From: Amycolatopsis roodepoortensis
Lineage (GTDB): Bacteria; Actinomycetota; Actinomycetes; Mycobacteriales; Pseudonocardiaceae
DNA: 64,000 nucleotides
Direction: 5' to 3'
NCBI RefSeq assembly: GCF_014873915.1
Contig: NZ_JADBEJ010000005.1
Coordinates: forward strand, 1,426,001-1,490,000
The first letter of the stretch is position 1. Every line of letters starts with the position of its first letter. Of the stretch, positions 8,901 to 17,735 are shown piece by piece. A program made the position numbers and the translations under genes. Under the pieces are notes generated by a model that saw only the letters and a list, made by a program, of their open reading frames with translations, searched no databases and was not told where the DNA came from.

Positions 8901-9875
8901 TCAGCTCCTCCCCCGGTGAGACTCCAGAGCGTCTCGCATACAGCCCGCGAGCGCATCAGGATCATGCCGCCCCGTCACGACCGGGTCAGCCACCGCCCCC
9001 AGCAACGCCCGCGCGCCCAGTCTCCCGGCCGCGTCCCGCAACCGGGCTGGTGAGGGCACCGAGTCCCGGTCCGCGATGACCGCGTCCACCCGCAACTCCG
9101 GGGCGTGTTCGAACAGTACGTCCAAATGCTTTTCCGGCGAGAACCCCGCCGTCTCCCCCGGTTGGGGGATCAGGTTGAGGATCACGACCTTCGTGGCGTC
9201 CGTCCGGAGCAACGCGTCGTGCAGATCCGGTACCAGCAGATGGGGCAGCACACTGGTGAACCACGACCCCGGGCCGAGGAACACCACGTCCGCGCCGAGC
9301 ACCGCCTCGATCGCCTCGGCGCAGCCGCGCGGCGGCCGATCGGCCTGCCCGGCCGGGTGGAGGCTGATCCGGTGGACCTGCCCCGGCGTCGTCGCCACCG
9401 CCACCTGACCGCGGATCCGCCGGACAGCGTCGGGATTCTCGGCGTCCAGCCCCGAAACCTCGCCCTGAATCTCCAGCGGTTCGGGTGACATCGGCAGGAC
9501 GCGGCCGGAGATGCCCATGAGCCTGCTCGCCTCGTCGAGCGCGGCGACCGGATCCCCGAGCACCTCGAACAACCCGGCCAGCAACAGGTTCCCGACCGCG
9601 TGCCCGGCGAGCGCGCCGTCGCCGCCGAAGCGGTGCTGGAACACCTCCGCCCACAGGGTCCCGCCGTCTTCTGCGGCGAACGCGGCGAAGGCCTGCCGCA
9701 GGTCGCCCGGCGGCAGCAGCCCGAGCTCCCGGCGCAGTCTGCCGGACGAGCCCCCGTCGTCCGCGACGGTGACCACGGCGGTGACCTGCGAGGTCACCCG
9801 GCGCAACGCGGTGAGGGTGGCGTGCAGGCCGTGCCCGCCACCCAGTGCGACCGCGCGCGGTTCACTCGCGGCCAA
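8901..9875 (-). CDS. yvcK: YvcK/CofD-like gluconeogenesis factor
   Basis: A 324-residue cytosolic protein of the YvcK family, which binds UDP-N-acetylglucosamine-type nucleotides and is needed for growth on gluconeogenic carbon and for cell shape. Signatures: ALGGGHGLHATLTALRR (10-26), VADDGGSSGRLRRELG (37-52) and the GPGSWFTSVLPHL loop. The start must be TTG at 9875, because no ATG or GTG is available in frame upstream of the GGGHG motif; it overlaps the rapZ end by 14 bases, implying translational coupling. Ends 18 bases before whiA. Confidence 0.93.
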   Translation of the reverse strand: MAASEPRAVALGGGHGLHATLTALRRVTSQVTAVVTVADDGGSSGRLRRELGLLPPGDLRQAFAAFAAEDGGTLWAEVFQHRFGGDGALAGHAVGNLLLAGLFEVLGDPVAALDEASRLMGISGRVLPMSPEPLEIQGEVSGLDAENPDAVRRIRGQVAVATTPGQVHRISLHPAGQADRPPRGCAEAIEAVLGADVVFLGPGSWFTSVLPHLLVPDLHDALLRTDATKVVILNLIPQPGETAGFSPEKHLDVLFEHAPELRVDAVIADRDSVPSPARLRDAAGRLGARALLGAVADPVVTGRHDPDALAGCMRDALESHRGRS

Positions 9876-10752
9876 GGTCGCGGTGCACCACCTTCACGGC
9901 CATACCGTCCTCATTGGACAGACGCTGGGCGAGCTCCTCGGAGATGGCGACACTGCGGTGCTTCCCGCCCGTGCAGCCGACGGCCAGCGTCAGGTACCGC
10001 TTGCCCTCGCGCTTGTAACCCGCGCCGATCAGGCGCAGCAGCTGGTGGTAGCGGTCGAGGAACTCGTCCGCGCCTTCCTGGCTGAGCACGTAGTTGCGGA
10101 CCTCGCCTTCGAGACCGGTGTGGTCGCGCAGTTCCGGGATCCAGAACGGGTTCGGCAGGAAGCGGACGTCCATCACCAGGTCGGCGTCCATCGGAAGGCC
10201 GTACTTGTAGCCGAACGAGAGCACAGTGACGCGGGTCTGCGTGCTCGCTTCGGAACCGAAGGCGTCCTCTATCTTGGCGCGCAGGTCGTGCACCGAAAGC
10301 GACGACGTGTCGAGCACGAGGTCGGCCTCTTCCCGCAGCGGCTCCAGGAGCGTGCGCTCCGCGGTGATGCCGTCGGCGAGCCTGCCGTCACCCTGCATCG
10401 GGTGACCGCGGCGGACGGCCTCGAACCGGCGCACCAGCACCGCGTCCGTGGCCTCCAGGAACAGGACGCGCGGCTTGTAGCCGCGGGCGTCGAGGTCCTT
10501 GATGACCGAAGCCAGGTCGTCGGTGAACGCGCGCGAGCGCACGTCCATCACGACGGCGACCTTGGTGATCGCGCCCCGCGCCTGCGCGCCGAGCTCGACC
10601 ATGGTGGCGATCAGCTCGGGGGGCAGGTTGTCCACCACGAACCAGCCCAGATCCTCCAGGCATTTCGCGGCGGTGCTGCGGCCGGCGCCGGACAGACCGG
10701 AAACGACCGCGACCTCCATCCCCGAACCGCGGCCTTCTTCTTGCGCACTCAC
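9862..10752 (-). CDS. rapZ: RNase adapter RapZ-like nucleotide-binding protein
   Basis: A 296-residue P-loop protein: Walker A GLSGAGRST (19-27), the DNLPPELI segment, VMDVRSR, and the C-terminal GCTGGKHRSVAI that binds amino-sugar metabolites in enterobacterial RapZ. In Actinobacteria (Rv1421, SCO1952) its target is less clear than in E. coli, where it directs GlmZ RNA decay. GTG at 10752 is chosen because AAGGGA lies five bases upstream; an internal ATG eleven codons later would still leave the P-loop intact. The gene starts 17 bases after the uvrC stop. Confidence 0.93.
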   Translation of the reverse strand: MSAQEEGRGSGMEVAVVSGLSGAGRSTAAKCLEDLGWFVVDNLPPELIATMVELGAQARGAITKVAVVMDVRSRAFTDDLASVIKDLDARGYKPRVLFLEATDAVLVRRFEAVRRGHPMQGDGRLADGITAERTLLEPLREEADLVLDTSSLSVHDLRAKIEDAFGSEASTQTRVTVLSFGYKYGLPMDADLVMDVRFLPNPFWIPELRDHTGLEGEVRNYVLSQEGADEFLDRYHQLLRLIGAGYKREGKRYLTLAVGCTGGKHRSVAISEELAQRLSNEDGMAVKVVHRDLGRE

Positions 10753-10769
10753 GATGGTCCCTTCACCGG

Positions 10770-12728
10770 TCACGTACTGGACTCCCCCGCCGTCTGCGGC
10801 TGCTCCCCTGCGAGTGCCGCGACGACCGCTTCGGCGGTGCGCCTGCCGAAGCCGGGCACCGCCTCGATCTCCTCTATCCGCGCTTCGCGGAGTTTCTTCA
10901 CCGAGCCGAAATGCTTGATCAACGCGGTACGGCGAGCCTGCCCCAGACCGGGCACACCGTCCAATGCGGACACCTGCATCCGCTTGGACCGCTTCTCCCG
11001 GTGGTACCGGATGGCGAAGCGGTGCGCCTCGTCGCGCAGCCGCTGCAGCAGATACAGCGCGTCGGAGGTGCGCGGCAGGATCACCGGATCGGGGTCGCCC
11101 GGCAGCCACACCTCCTCCAGCCGCTTCGCCAGGCCGACCACGGCGACATCGGTGACGCCCAGCTCGGACAGGACGTCCGCCGCGGCGGTGGCCTGCGGGC
11201 CAGCGCCGTCGACGACCAGCAGGTTCGGCGCGTACGCGAACTTGCGCGGCTTGCCGGTCTCCGGGTCGATGCCCGGGCGCTCCGGATCGACCTCGGCACC
11301 TTCGGCGTTTTCCTTGAGATAACGGTAAAAACGGCGCCGGACGACCTCGGCGATCGAGGCGACGTCGCCCTCCTCCGCGGCCTCGCGCAAGGCGAAGCGC
11401 CGGTACTCGGACTTGCGCGGGATCCCGTCCTCGAACACCACGAGCGAGGCCACCACGTCACTGCCCTGGATATGGCTGATGTCGACGCATTCGATGCGCA
11501 GCGGCGCGGTTTCCAGCGCCAGGTAATCCTGCAGTTCCGCCAGCGCGGCCGAACGCGCCGTGAGATCGCCGGCGCGGCGCAGCTTGTGCTGGGTGAACGC
11601 CTCGCCGGCGTTGCGGGTCACCGTCTCCGCCAGCGCGCGCTTGTCCCCGCGCTGCGGCACCCGCAGGCTCACCCTCGACCCACGCAGCCCGGAAAGCCAT
11701 TCACCGAGCGCCTCGGCGTCGGCGGGCAGCTCGGGGACGAGGACCTCGCGCGGGACCGGCGACCCGAGGTCGGGATCGTCCGCTCGTTCGGCCTCCTCAC
11801 CGTAGAACTGGGTGAGGAAATGGTCGACGAGATCCTTGACGTCCATCTCCTCGGCCTTGTCGATCACCCAGCCGCGCTGGCCGCGGACCCGGCCGCCGCG
11901 CACGTGGAAGACCTGGACCGCGGCTTCGAGTTCGTCGTGGGCGAAGGCGACGACGTCCGCGTCGGTACCGTCGCCGAGTACGACGGCCTGCTTCTCCATC
12001 GCGCGCCGCAACGCGCCGAGGTCGTCGCGCAGCCGGGCCGCGCGCTCGAACTCCAGCTCTTCGGACGCGGCCGCCATTTCCTGTTCCAGGCGGCGGATCA
12101 GCGCGTCGGTGCGGCCGGCGAGGAAGTCACAGAAATCCTCGACGATGGCGCGGTGTTCGTCGGCGGAAACCTTGCCGACGCATGGAGCGGAGCACTTGCC
12201 GATGTAACCGAGCAGGCACGGCCTGCCGATCTGGCCGTGCCGTTTGAAGACGCCCGCCGAGCAGGTGCGCGCCGGGAAGACACGGAGCAGCAGGTCGAGC
12301 GTTTCGCGGATGGCCCAGGCGTGCGCGTACGGACCGAAGTACCGCACGCCCTTCTTGCGCGCGCCGCGATAGACGTGCAGGCGCGGGAACTCCTCGTTCA
12401 TCGTGACGGCGAGGACCGGGTAGCTCTTGTCGTCGCGGTACCGGACGTTGAACCGCGGGTCGAACTCCTTGATCCAGTTGTACTCCAGCTGGAGCGCCTC
12501 GACCTCGGTGCTCACCACGGTCCACTCGACGCTCGCCGCCGTCGTCACCATCTGGCGCGTGCGCGGGTGCAAGCCGGTGAGGTCCGCGAAGTAGGAGTTC
12601 AGCCTGCTTCGGAGGCTTTTCGCCTTGCCGACGTAGATGACCCTCTTCGTGGCGTCACGGAATTTGTACACGCCAGGGGCGTCCGGGATGCTCCCCGGCG
12701 AGGGACGGTAGGTGGTCGGGTCAGCCAC
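10770..12728 (-). CDS. uvrC: UvrABC system protein C
   Basis: A 652-residue excinuclease subunit making both incisions in nucleotide excision repair. Order: GIY-YIG 3'-nuclease (APGVYKFRDATKRVIYVGKA, about 15-34), cysteine region around CSAGVFKRHGQIGRPCLLGY, UVR motif for UvrB (about 205-240), RNase-H-like 5'-nuclease with CVDISHIQGSDVVAS, and C-terminal helix-hairpin-helices (LDGVPGLGQARRTALIKHFG). GTG at 12728 (VADPTTYRPSPG) is preferred; a longer reading frame upstream lacks conserved sequence. No SOS-type LexA box was seen in the 240-base divergent region. Confidence 0.96.
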   Translation of the reverse strand: MADPTTYRPSPGSIPDAPGVYKFRDATKRVIYVGKAKSLRSRLNSYFADLTGLHPRTRQMVTTAASVEWTVVSTEVEALQLEYNWIKEFDPRFNVRYRDDKSYPVLAVTMNEEFPRLHVYRGARKKGVRYFGPYAHAWAIRETLDLLLRVFPARTCSAGVFKRHGQIGRPCLLGYIGKCSAPCVGKVSADEHRAIVEDFCDFLAGRTDALIRRLEQEMAAASEELEFERAARLRDDLGALRRAMEKQAVVLGDGTDADVVAFAHDELEAAVQVFHVRGGRVRGQRGWVIDKAEEMDVKDLVDHFLTQFYGEEAERADDPDLGSPVPREVLVPELPADAEALGEWLSGLRGSRVSLRVPQRGDKRALAETVTRNAGEAFTQHKLRRAGDLTARSAALAELQDYLALETAPLRIECVDISHIQGSDVVASLVVFEDGIPRKSEYRRFALREAAEEGDVASIAEVVRRRFYRYLKENAEGAEVDPERPGIDPETGKPRKFAYAPNLLVVDGAGPQATAAADVLSELGVTDVAVVGLAKRLEEVWLPGDPDPVILPRTSDALYLLQRLRDEAHRFAIRYHREKRSKRMQVSALDGVPGLGQARRTALIKHFGSVKKLREARIEEIEAVPGFGRRTAEAVVAALAGEQPQTAGESST

Positions 12729-12966
12729 GCCGCCAAGCCTATGGGGCACCACCGACAGTCTTGCGAGCCCCCATGCTCTAGCCCTCGTTCGAGTGGCGCC
12801 TACCACGATGCGGTCCGTGTTTCATTACGTATACCGACCTAAGTCGGGTCTTCGGCCGGATCAGACGTTCGTTGGTTCCTAGCGGGTGAACCAGGTGATT
12901 ACTTTCCGTCCCAGTTCCACTTCACTCGGTTCTTCGTCAGATGACGCTCGAAAGGACTCCTGCACC

Positions 12967-13704
12967 GTGAGCCGTCTTCGTACGCTGGGCGCCGCCACCC
13001 TCGCCGCCGCAGCCCTCACCATGACCGCCGGCGCGGTCGCCTCCGCGGGCACCCCCACCGGTGTCCAGCCCAACATCGTGGGCGGCGGCACCGCCCCCAC
13101 CGTGAGCTGGGGCGCCCAGGTCTACGTCAACACCCCGGGCCGTCAGTGGGACGGGTTCAACTGCTCCGGCAGCGTCATCGCCCAGCGCTGGGTCCTGACC
13201 GCCAAGCACTGCCTCGACTCCGACGGCAGCGGCATGCGGGTCCGCGTCGGCAGCAACCAGCTCCAGGGCGGACGTGAGATCGCCGTCGACCGCAAGGTGT
13301 CCTCGCCGAACGGCGCCGACATCTCGCTGCTGCACCTGGCCTCCGACGCCGGTGTCACGCCGATCAGCCTGGCCGGCTCGAACCCGCCGGTCGGCAGCAC
13401 CAACCAGCTCTACGGCTGGGGCCGCGAGACCCCGACCGGCCCGCCCGCCTCGGCGCTGAAGGTGGCCGACGTCCGCGTCACCGGCAGCTCGCGCGACGCC
13501 TACGGCGGCCCGGCCATCCAGAGCGTCGGCATCAACGGCTCGGCGTGGAAGGGCGACTCGGGCGGCCCCCAGGTCTACAACGGCGTCCAGGTCGGTGTCG
13601 CTTCGACCGTGCAGAACCAGAGCGGCTCGAACATCCGCGGCACCAACAACTACGGCAGCGTCGCTTCGGCCCGCTCCTGGATCCGCTCGACCACCGGGGT
13701 CTGA
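12967..13704 (+). CDS. Secreted trypsin-like serine protease
   Basis: A 245-residue S1-family endopeptidase. A signal peptide spans about residues 1-27 (hydrophobic ATLAAAALTMTAGAVASA); mature-type IVGGG follows at 37-41, suggesting a short propeptide and zymogen activation. Triad: His81 in LTAKHC, Asp118 in GADISLL, Ser198 in KGDSGGP; cysteines 66 and 82 are placed for the His-loop disulfide. GTG at 12967 follows an AAAGGA ribosome site (12950-12955). Monocistronic, divergent from uvrC; the 238 bases between them hold both promoters but no operator I can name. Confidence 0.93.
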   Translation: MSRLRTLGAATLAAAALTMTAGAVASAGTPTGVQPNIVGGGTAPTVSWGAQVYVNTPGRQWDGFNCSGSVIAQRWVLTAKHCLDSDGSGMRVRVGSNQLQGGREIAVDRKVSSPNGADISLLHLASDAGVTPISLAGSNPPVGSTNQLYGWGRETPTGPPASALKVADVRVTGSSRDAYGGPAIQSVGINGSAWKGDSGGPQVYNGVQVGVASTVQNQSGSNIRGTNNYGSVASARSWIRSTTGV

Positions 13705-13801
13705 CCTCCACCCCGGCCGGGGCCCCTGTCGCGACGTGACCCGTCTCGGCAGGGGCCCCTTTCACGTCGGAGTGTCGGTGGGGTGTGGGACGCTCGCGGG
13801 C

Positions 13802-14581
13802 ATGCGGATCGCGACCTGGAACGTGAACTCGATCGGGCCCCGGCTGCCGAGGGTGCTGGAGTGGCTCGGCTCGGTGCAGCCGGACGTGCTGTGCCTGCAG
13901 GAACTCAAGAGCGGCACCGACGCCTTCCCCTTCGACGCGGTGAAGGAACTGGGCTACGAGACGGCCGCGTACGGCATCGGGCGCTGGAACGGCGTCGCGA
14001 TCTTGTCCCGCGTCGGGCTGGAAGACGTCACACGCGGGCTGACCGGCGAGCCCACCTTCGAGGACAAGACCGACGCGCGGGCCATCGGCGCCACCTGCGG
14101 CGGGCTGCGGCTGTGGTCGGTGTACGTGCCGAACGGGCGCGACCTGGAGAACCCGCACTACGGCTACAAACTCGCCTGGCTTTCGGCGCTGGAGGCGACC
14201 GTGCGGGAGGAGCAGGCGCGCGGGCTGCCGTTCGCGGTGCTCGGCGACTTCAACATCGCGCCGACCGACGCCGACGTCTGGGACATCGGCGTGTTCGCCG
14301 AATCGACGCACGTGACCGAGCCGGAGCGGAAGGCGCTCGCCGCGCTGCGCGATCTCGGGCTTTCGGACGTGTTCCCGCGGCCGCTGAAGTACGACCACCC
14401 GTTCACGTACTGGGACTACCGGGCGGGGAACTTCCCGAACAACAAGGGAATGCGGATCGACCTCGTGTACGCCGACGCGACGGTGGCCGGCGCGGTGACG
14501 GATTCCTATGTGGACCGTGAGGCGCGGAAGGGCAAGGGCCCCTCGGACCACGCGCCGATCGTGGTGGATCTTTCGCTTTAA
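13802..14581 (+). CDS. xthA: Exodeoxyribonuclease III / AP endonuclease
   Basis: A 259-residue Mg-dependent EEP-fold nuclease for base excision repair. Motifs: MRIATWNVNSI at the start (Asn metal ligand), LCLQELKSGTD (metal-binding Glu), VLGDFNIAPTD (Asp/Asn), the KGMRIDLVY segment and the terminal GPSDHAPIVVDL with catalytic Asp-His. Length is typical. ATG at 13802; a single gene ending 27 bases before a long palindrome and facing the PH-domain gene. Confidence 0.94.
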   Translation: MRIATWNVNSIGPRLPRVLEWLGSVQPDVLCLQELKSGTDAFPFDAVKELGYETAAYGIGRWNGVAILSRVGLEDVTRGLTGEPTFEDKTDARAIGATCGGLRLWSVYVPNGRDLENPHYGYKLAWLSALEATVREEQARGLPFAVLGDFNIAPTDADVWDIGVFAESTHVTEPERKALAALRDLGLSDVFPRPLKYDHPFTYWDYRAGNFPNNKGMRIDLVYADATVAGAVTDSYVDREARKGKGPSDHAPIVVDLSL

Positions 14582-14607
14582 GCGGTGGGTCGGTGGATCC
14601 CCTTCCC

Positions 14608-14666
14608 AACTACGTGAAGGCCCCCTTCACTGCGCTAGACGCAGTGAAGGGGGCCTTCACGTAGTT
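14608..14666. repeat. Family A palindrome, 26-bp perfect stem
   Basis: Arms at 14608-14633 and 14641-14666 are exact inverse copies with a seven-base loop. The core GTGAAGGCCCCCTTCAC in each arm is itself an inverted repeat. It sits between the convergent xthA and PH-domain genes and could act as a two-way terminator. Same family as 24719, 30371, 30449 and 46255. Confidence 0.9.
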
Positions 14667-14707
14667 CAGGGGCGGCGGTGGCGTAGTGGGTCAAGTCTCG
14701 TGAGAGG

Positions 14708-15172
14708 TCAGCCCTCCCAGGCCGCCTTGTGCAACTTCCGCAGCGCCCGCACCGCGGCCACCGCGCGTTCCCGGTCCACCGCCTGCACCGCCATGACCGA
14801 GTAGTACTCGTCGTCCGGCAGCTCCAGCCGCGCCCACGAGGCCCCGTCCGGGAAACTCACCGAGAGCACCTCGCTCCACGCGAACTTCTTGGTCATCAGC
14901 ACGTTCCGGACCTCGATGCCGTCGGCGTCGGCCTTCACGCGCGCGGTCGCGAACAGCATGGTGCCCGCGGCGAGCAGGACTCCGATACCGATCATCGCCG
15001 CCTGGTCGGACGGCTGGAAGATCACGCCCGTGTCCGAGCCGCGCAGCAGGACCGCGACGACCACGAACGTCGCCAGCATGATCACCGCCAGCACCGAGCA
15101 CATCACCAGGGCACGGCGGGGCCGCACCACCACGACCTCGGACTCCGTCATCACATCCGCCTCGACGCTCAC
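14708..15172 (-). CDS. Membrane protein with PH-like domain (Rv1417-like)
   Basis: About 154 residues. Two membrane segments lie near residues 22-44 (ALVMCSVLAVIMLATFVVVAV) and 57-76 (AAMIGIGVLLAAGTMLFATA), followed by a compact beta-rich domain (GIEVRNVLMTKKFAWSEVLSVSF) of the bacterial PH type. It follows ribH with a four-base GTGA overlap, as Rv1417 follows Rv1416. ATG at 15151 is an alternative start with a GAGG site eight bases upstream; coupling favours GTG at 15172. Function unknown; the link to riboflavin genes is positional only. Confidence 0.75.
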   Translation of the reverse strand: MSVEADVMTESEVVVVRPRRALVMCSVLAVIMLATFVVVAVLLRGSDTGVIFQPSDQAAMIGIGVLLAAGTMLFATARVKADADGIEVRNVLMTKKFAWSEVLSVSFPDGASWARLELPDDEYYSVMAVQAVDRERAVAAVRALRKLHKAAWEG

Positions 15173-15675
15173 ACGAAACCCCGCTCGGTCCACGGCTGGC
15201 GCAGGTTCCGCAGCGCGTGCGCGGCGTCCAGCGCGGCGACCGTCGCTTCGTAGCCCTTGTCCTCGACGGAGCCGGGCAGCCCCGACCGGTCGAGGGCCTG
15301 CTGTTCGCTGTCGCAGGTGAGCACGCCGTTGCCGACCGGGGTGCTCTCGTCGAGCGCGACCCTGGTCAAGCCCGCGGTGACCGCGTCGCAGACGTACTCG
15401 AAATGCGGCGTCCCGCCCCGGATGACCACGCCCAGCGCGACGACCGCGTCGTGCGTGCGGGCCAGCGCCTGCGCGGCGACGGGAAGTTCGACGGCGCCCG
15501 CGACGCGCACGACCGTCGGCTCCTCCTCCAGGTCGGCCGCCTTGGCCGCCTCGAGGGCGCGTTCCAGCAGCGCGCCCGTGATCTTCGTGTGCCAGCGTGT
15601 GGCCACGATCCCGAGCCGGATGTTCTTACAGTCGGACAGGTCGAGTTCGACGTCCGGACGGCCCTCGCCGCTCAC
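15169..15675 (-). CDS. ribH: 6,7-dimethyl-8-ribityllumazine synthase
   Basis: A 168-residue lumazine synthase that condenses the ribityl-pyrimidinedione with dihydroxybutanone phosphate. Signatures: IVATRWHTKITGALLE near the N terminus, VRVAGAVELPVAA (substrate loop), VIRGGTPHFEYVCDAVT with the catalytic His, and LTCDSEQQALDRSG. GTG at 15675 overlaps the ribBA stop by four bases. Family members form pentamers or 60-subunit shells; the oligomer cannot be told from sequence. Confidence 0.96.
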   Translation of the reverse strand: MSGEGRPDVELDLSDCKNIRLGIVATRWHTKITGALLERALEAAKAADLEEEPTVVRVAGAVELPVAAQALARTHDAVVALGVVIRGGTPHFEYVCDAVTAGLTRVALDESTPVGNGVLTCDSEQQALDRSGLPGSVEDKGYEATVAALDAAHALRNLRQPWTERGFV

Positions 15676-17003
15676 CGCGTGCCACCTCCGTTGCCCTGGT
15701 CGACCTCGGCGCCGACCTGGTCGAAATGCTCCAGCTGGGACAGGTCGTGCCCCATCCGGTCCCGTTTGGTCTTGAGGTAGCGCAGGTTCTCCGGGTTCGG
15801 CGAGATCGGCAGCGACACCCGCCCGCTGACCCGCAGGCCGTAGCCCTCCAGCCCGACGCGCTTGGCCGGGTTGTTCGTCAGCAGCCGCATGGAGCGGACG
15901 CCGAGGTCGCACAGGATCTGCGCGCCGGTGCCGTAGTCCCGCGCGTCGGCGGGGACGCCGAGCTGCAGGTTCGCGTCGACGGTGTCCGCGCCCGCGTCCT
16001 GCAGCTGGTAGGCCTGCAGTTTGTGCAGCAGCCCGATGCCCCGGCCCTCGTGGCCGCGGATGTAGAGCACGATGCCGCGCCCTTCCTTGGCGACCGCTTC
16101 CAGCGCGGCCTCCAGCTGCGGGCCGCAGTCGCAGCGCAGCGAACCGAAGACGTCGCCGGTCAGGCACTCGGAGTGCACGCGGACCAGGATGTCCTCGCCG
16201 TCGCCGATCTCGCCGTAGACGAACGCGATGTGCTCGATCCCGTCGAGCAGGCTGTCGTAGCCGACCGCGCGGAAGGTGCCCGCGGACAGCGGGATACGTG
16301 CCTCGGCGACCCGCTCGACCTGCTTCTCGGTGCGCCGCCGGTACGCGATCAGGTCGGCGATGGTGATCATCTTGAGGTCGTGGTCCGCGGCGAAGACCTC
16401 GAGTTCGTCGCGGCGGGCCATGTCGCCCTCGTCCTTCTGCGAAACGATCTCGCAGAGCACGCCGGACGGCGAGAGCCCGGCGAGCCGGGCCAGGTCGACG
16501 GCGGCCTCGGTGTGCCCCGGGCGCCGCAGGACGCCGCCCTGCTTGGCGCGCAACGGAACCACGTGGCCGGGCCGCCGGAAGTCCGACGCCTTCGACGCCG
16601 GGTCGGCGAGCAGCCGGACGGTGTGCGACCGGTCGGCCGCGGAGATGCCGGTGGTGATGCCCTCGGCGGCGTCGACCGTGACGCTGTACGCGGTGCCGCG
16701 CTGGTCCTGGTTCGTGTGGTACATCGGCGGCAGATCGAGCCGGTCCGCCTCGGGCTCGGTCAGCGCCACGCAGACGTACCCGGAGGTGTAGCGCACCATG
16801 AAGGCCATCAGTTCCGGCGTGGCCTTCTCCGCCGCGAAGATCAGGTCACCCTCGTTCTCGCGGTCCTCGTCGTCCACCACGACGACCGGACGGCCCGCCT
16901 TGATGTCGGCGATGGCCGCCTCGATGGCATCGGCGTTCACGGCCACCCCGCCTCCACAGGGGGTCAGCCCGGCCGACCCCGGAATCGCACTCGTCTCGCT
17001 CAC
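15672..17003 (-). CDS. ribBA: Bifunctional DHBP synthase / GTP cyclohydrolase II
   Basis: A 443-residue fusion supplying both riboflavin precursors. N-terminal RibB half: VDDEDRENEGDLIFAAE (metal and substrate loop), RPGHVVPLRA and GHTEAAVDLARLAG. C-terminal RibA half: zinc site CLTGDVFGSLRCDCGPQL, RGHEGRGIGLLHK and the YGTGAQIL guanine-binding segment. GTG at 17003 overlaps ribE by four bases. Order ribE-ribBA-ribH is a single operon. No ribD/ribG deaminase-reductase gene is present between ribE and rpe, unlike the mycobacterial locus. Confidence 0.96.
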   Translation of the reverse strand: MSETSAIPGSAGLTPCGGGVAVNADAIEAAIADIKAGRPVVVVDDEDRENEGDLIFAAEKATPELMAFMVRYTSGYVCVALTEPEADRLDLPPMYHTNQDQRGTAYSVTVDAAEGITTGISAADRSHTVRLLADPASKASDFRRPGHVVPLRAKQGGVLRRPGHTEAAVDLARLAGLSPSGVLCEIVSQKDEGDMARRDELEVFAADHDLKMITIADLIAYRRRTEKQVERVAEARIPLSAGTFRAVGYDSLLDGIEHIAFVYGEIGDGEDILVRVHSECLTGDVFGSLRCDCGPQLEAALEAVAKEGRGIVLYIRGHEGRGIGLLHKLQAYQLQDAGADTVDANLQLGVPADARDYGTGAQILCDLGVRSMRLLTNNPAKRVGLEGYGLRVSGRVSLPISPNPENLRYLKTKRDRMGHDLSQLEHFDQVGAEVDQGNGGGTR

Positions 17004-17623
17004 GCCCGCTCCTCCGTACCGCCATTGTCCCCCTGCGCGCGCAGGTGCGGCATGGCCAGCTTCTCGACGTATTTGGCGACCACGTCGACCTCGAGGTTCA
17101 CCAGGTCACCCGTGGTGTTCCGGCCGAGGGTGGTCAGTTCGAGGGTGGTCGGGATCAGGGCGACGGAGAACTCCTCGTCGGTCACCGAAGCGACCGTGAG
17201 GGAGACGCCGTCGACCGCGATCGACCCCTTCTCGACGACGTACCGGGACAGCTTCTTCGGCAGCGCGAACGTGGTGAGTCCCACCTCGTCGCGTTTGAGG
17301 AAGACGCCGGTGCCGTCGACATGGCCCTGCATGATGTGCCCGCCGAGCCTGCCGCCCGCCGGCGTCGCGCGTTCGAGGTTCACGACGTCGCCGACGTGCA
17401 CCTTCGCGAGGCTGGAGCGCTGCAGGGTCTCGTGCACGACATCGACGGTAAACTCACCGCCCGCCACCGCGACCACGGTGAGGCACACGCCACTCACCGC
17501 GATGGAGTCGCCGTGCCCGGCGTCGCTGGTCACCAGCGGCCCCCGCACGGTCAGTCTCGCGGCGTTCGGGATCTGCTCGACCGCGGTGACCTCGCCGAGT
17601 TCCTCGACAATGCCGGTGAACAC
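17000..17623 (-). CDS. ribE: Riboflavin synthase, alpha subunit
   Basis: A 207-residue enzyme that dismutates two lumazines into riboflavin. It consists of two lumazine-binding barrels: FTGIVEELGEV at the start, SIAVSGVCLTVV in the first and SIAVDGVSLTVA in the second, plus GGHIMQGHVDG. The start is GTG at 17623, since MFTGIVEE is the invariant N terminus; GGAGG lies upstream. A longer in-frame extension is not conserved. No FMN riboswitch was found in the 112 bases before it. Confidence 0.96.
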   Translation of the reverse strand: MFTGIVEELGEVTAVEQIPNAARLTVRGPLVTSDAGHGDSIAVSGVCLTVVAVAGGEFTVDVVHETLQRSSLAKVHVGDVVNLERATPAGGRLGGHIMQGHVDGTGVFLKRDEVGLTTFALPKKLSRYVVEKGSIAVDGVSLTVASVTDEEFSVALIPTTLELTTLGRNTTGDLVNLEVDVVAKYVEKLAMPHLRAQGDNGGTEERA

Positions 17624-17735
17624 TCCTGCTGCCCTCCTCCTGGGTCGCACCGTCGCTGGAAACGGTGCTTCCCCCATCCAACACCCACCGGGACCGATTC
17701 CTTCTCCTGACCCGACGGCGGATCACGAGGCGGGA

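Noticed and set aside
12729..12966. Possible SOS box between uvrC and the protease
   Set aside because: No TCGAAC-N4-GTTCGA-type site; only unassigned promoter sequence.
17624..17735. Possible FMN riboswitch before ribE
   Set aside because: None of the conserved RFN blocks could be found by eye.
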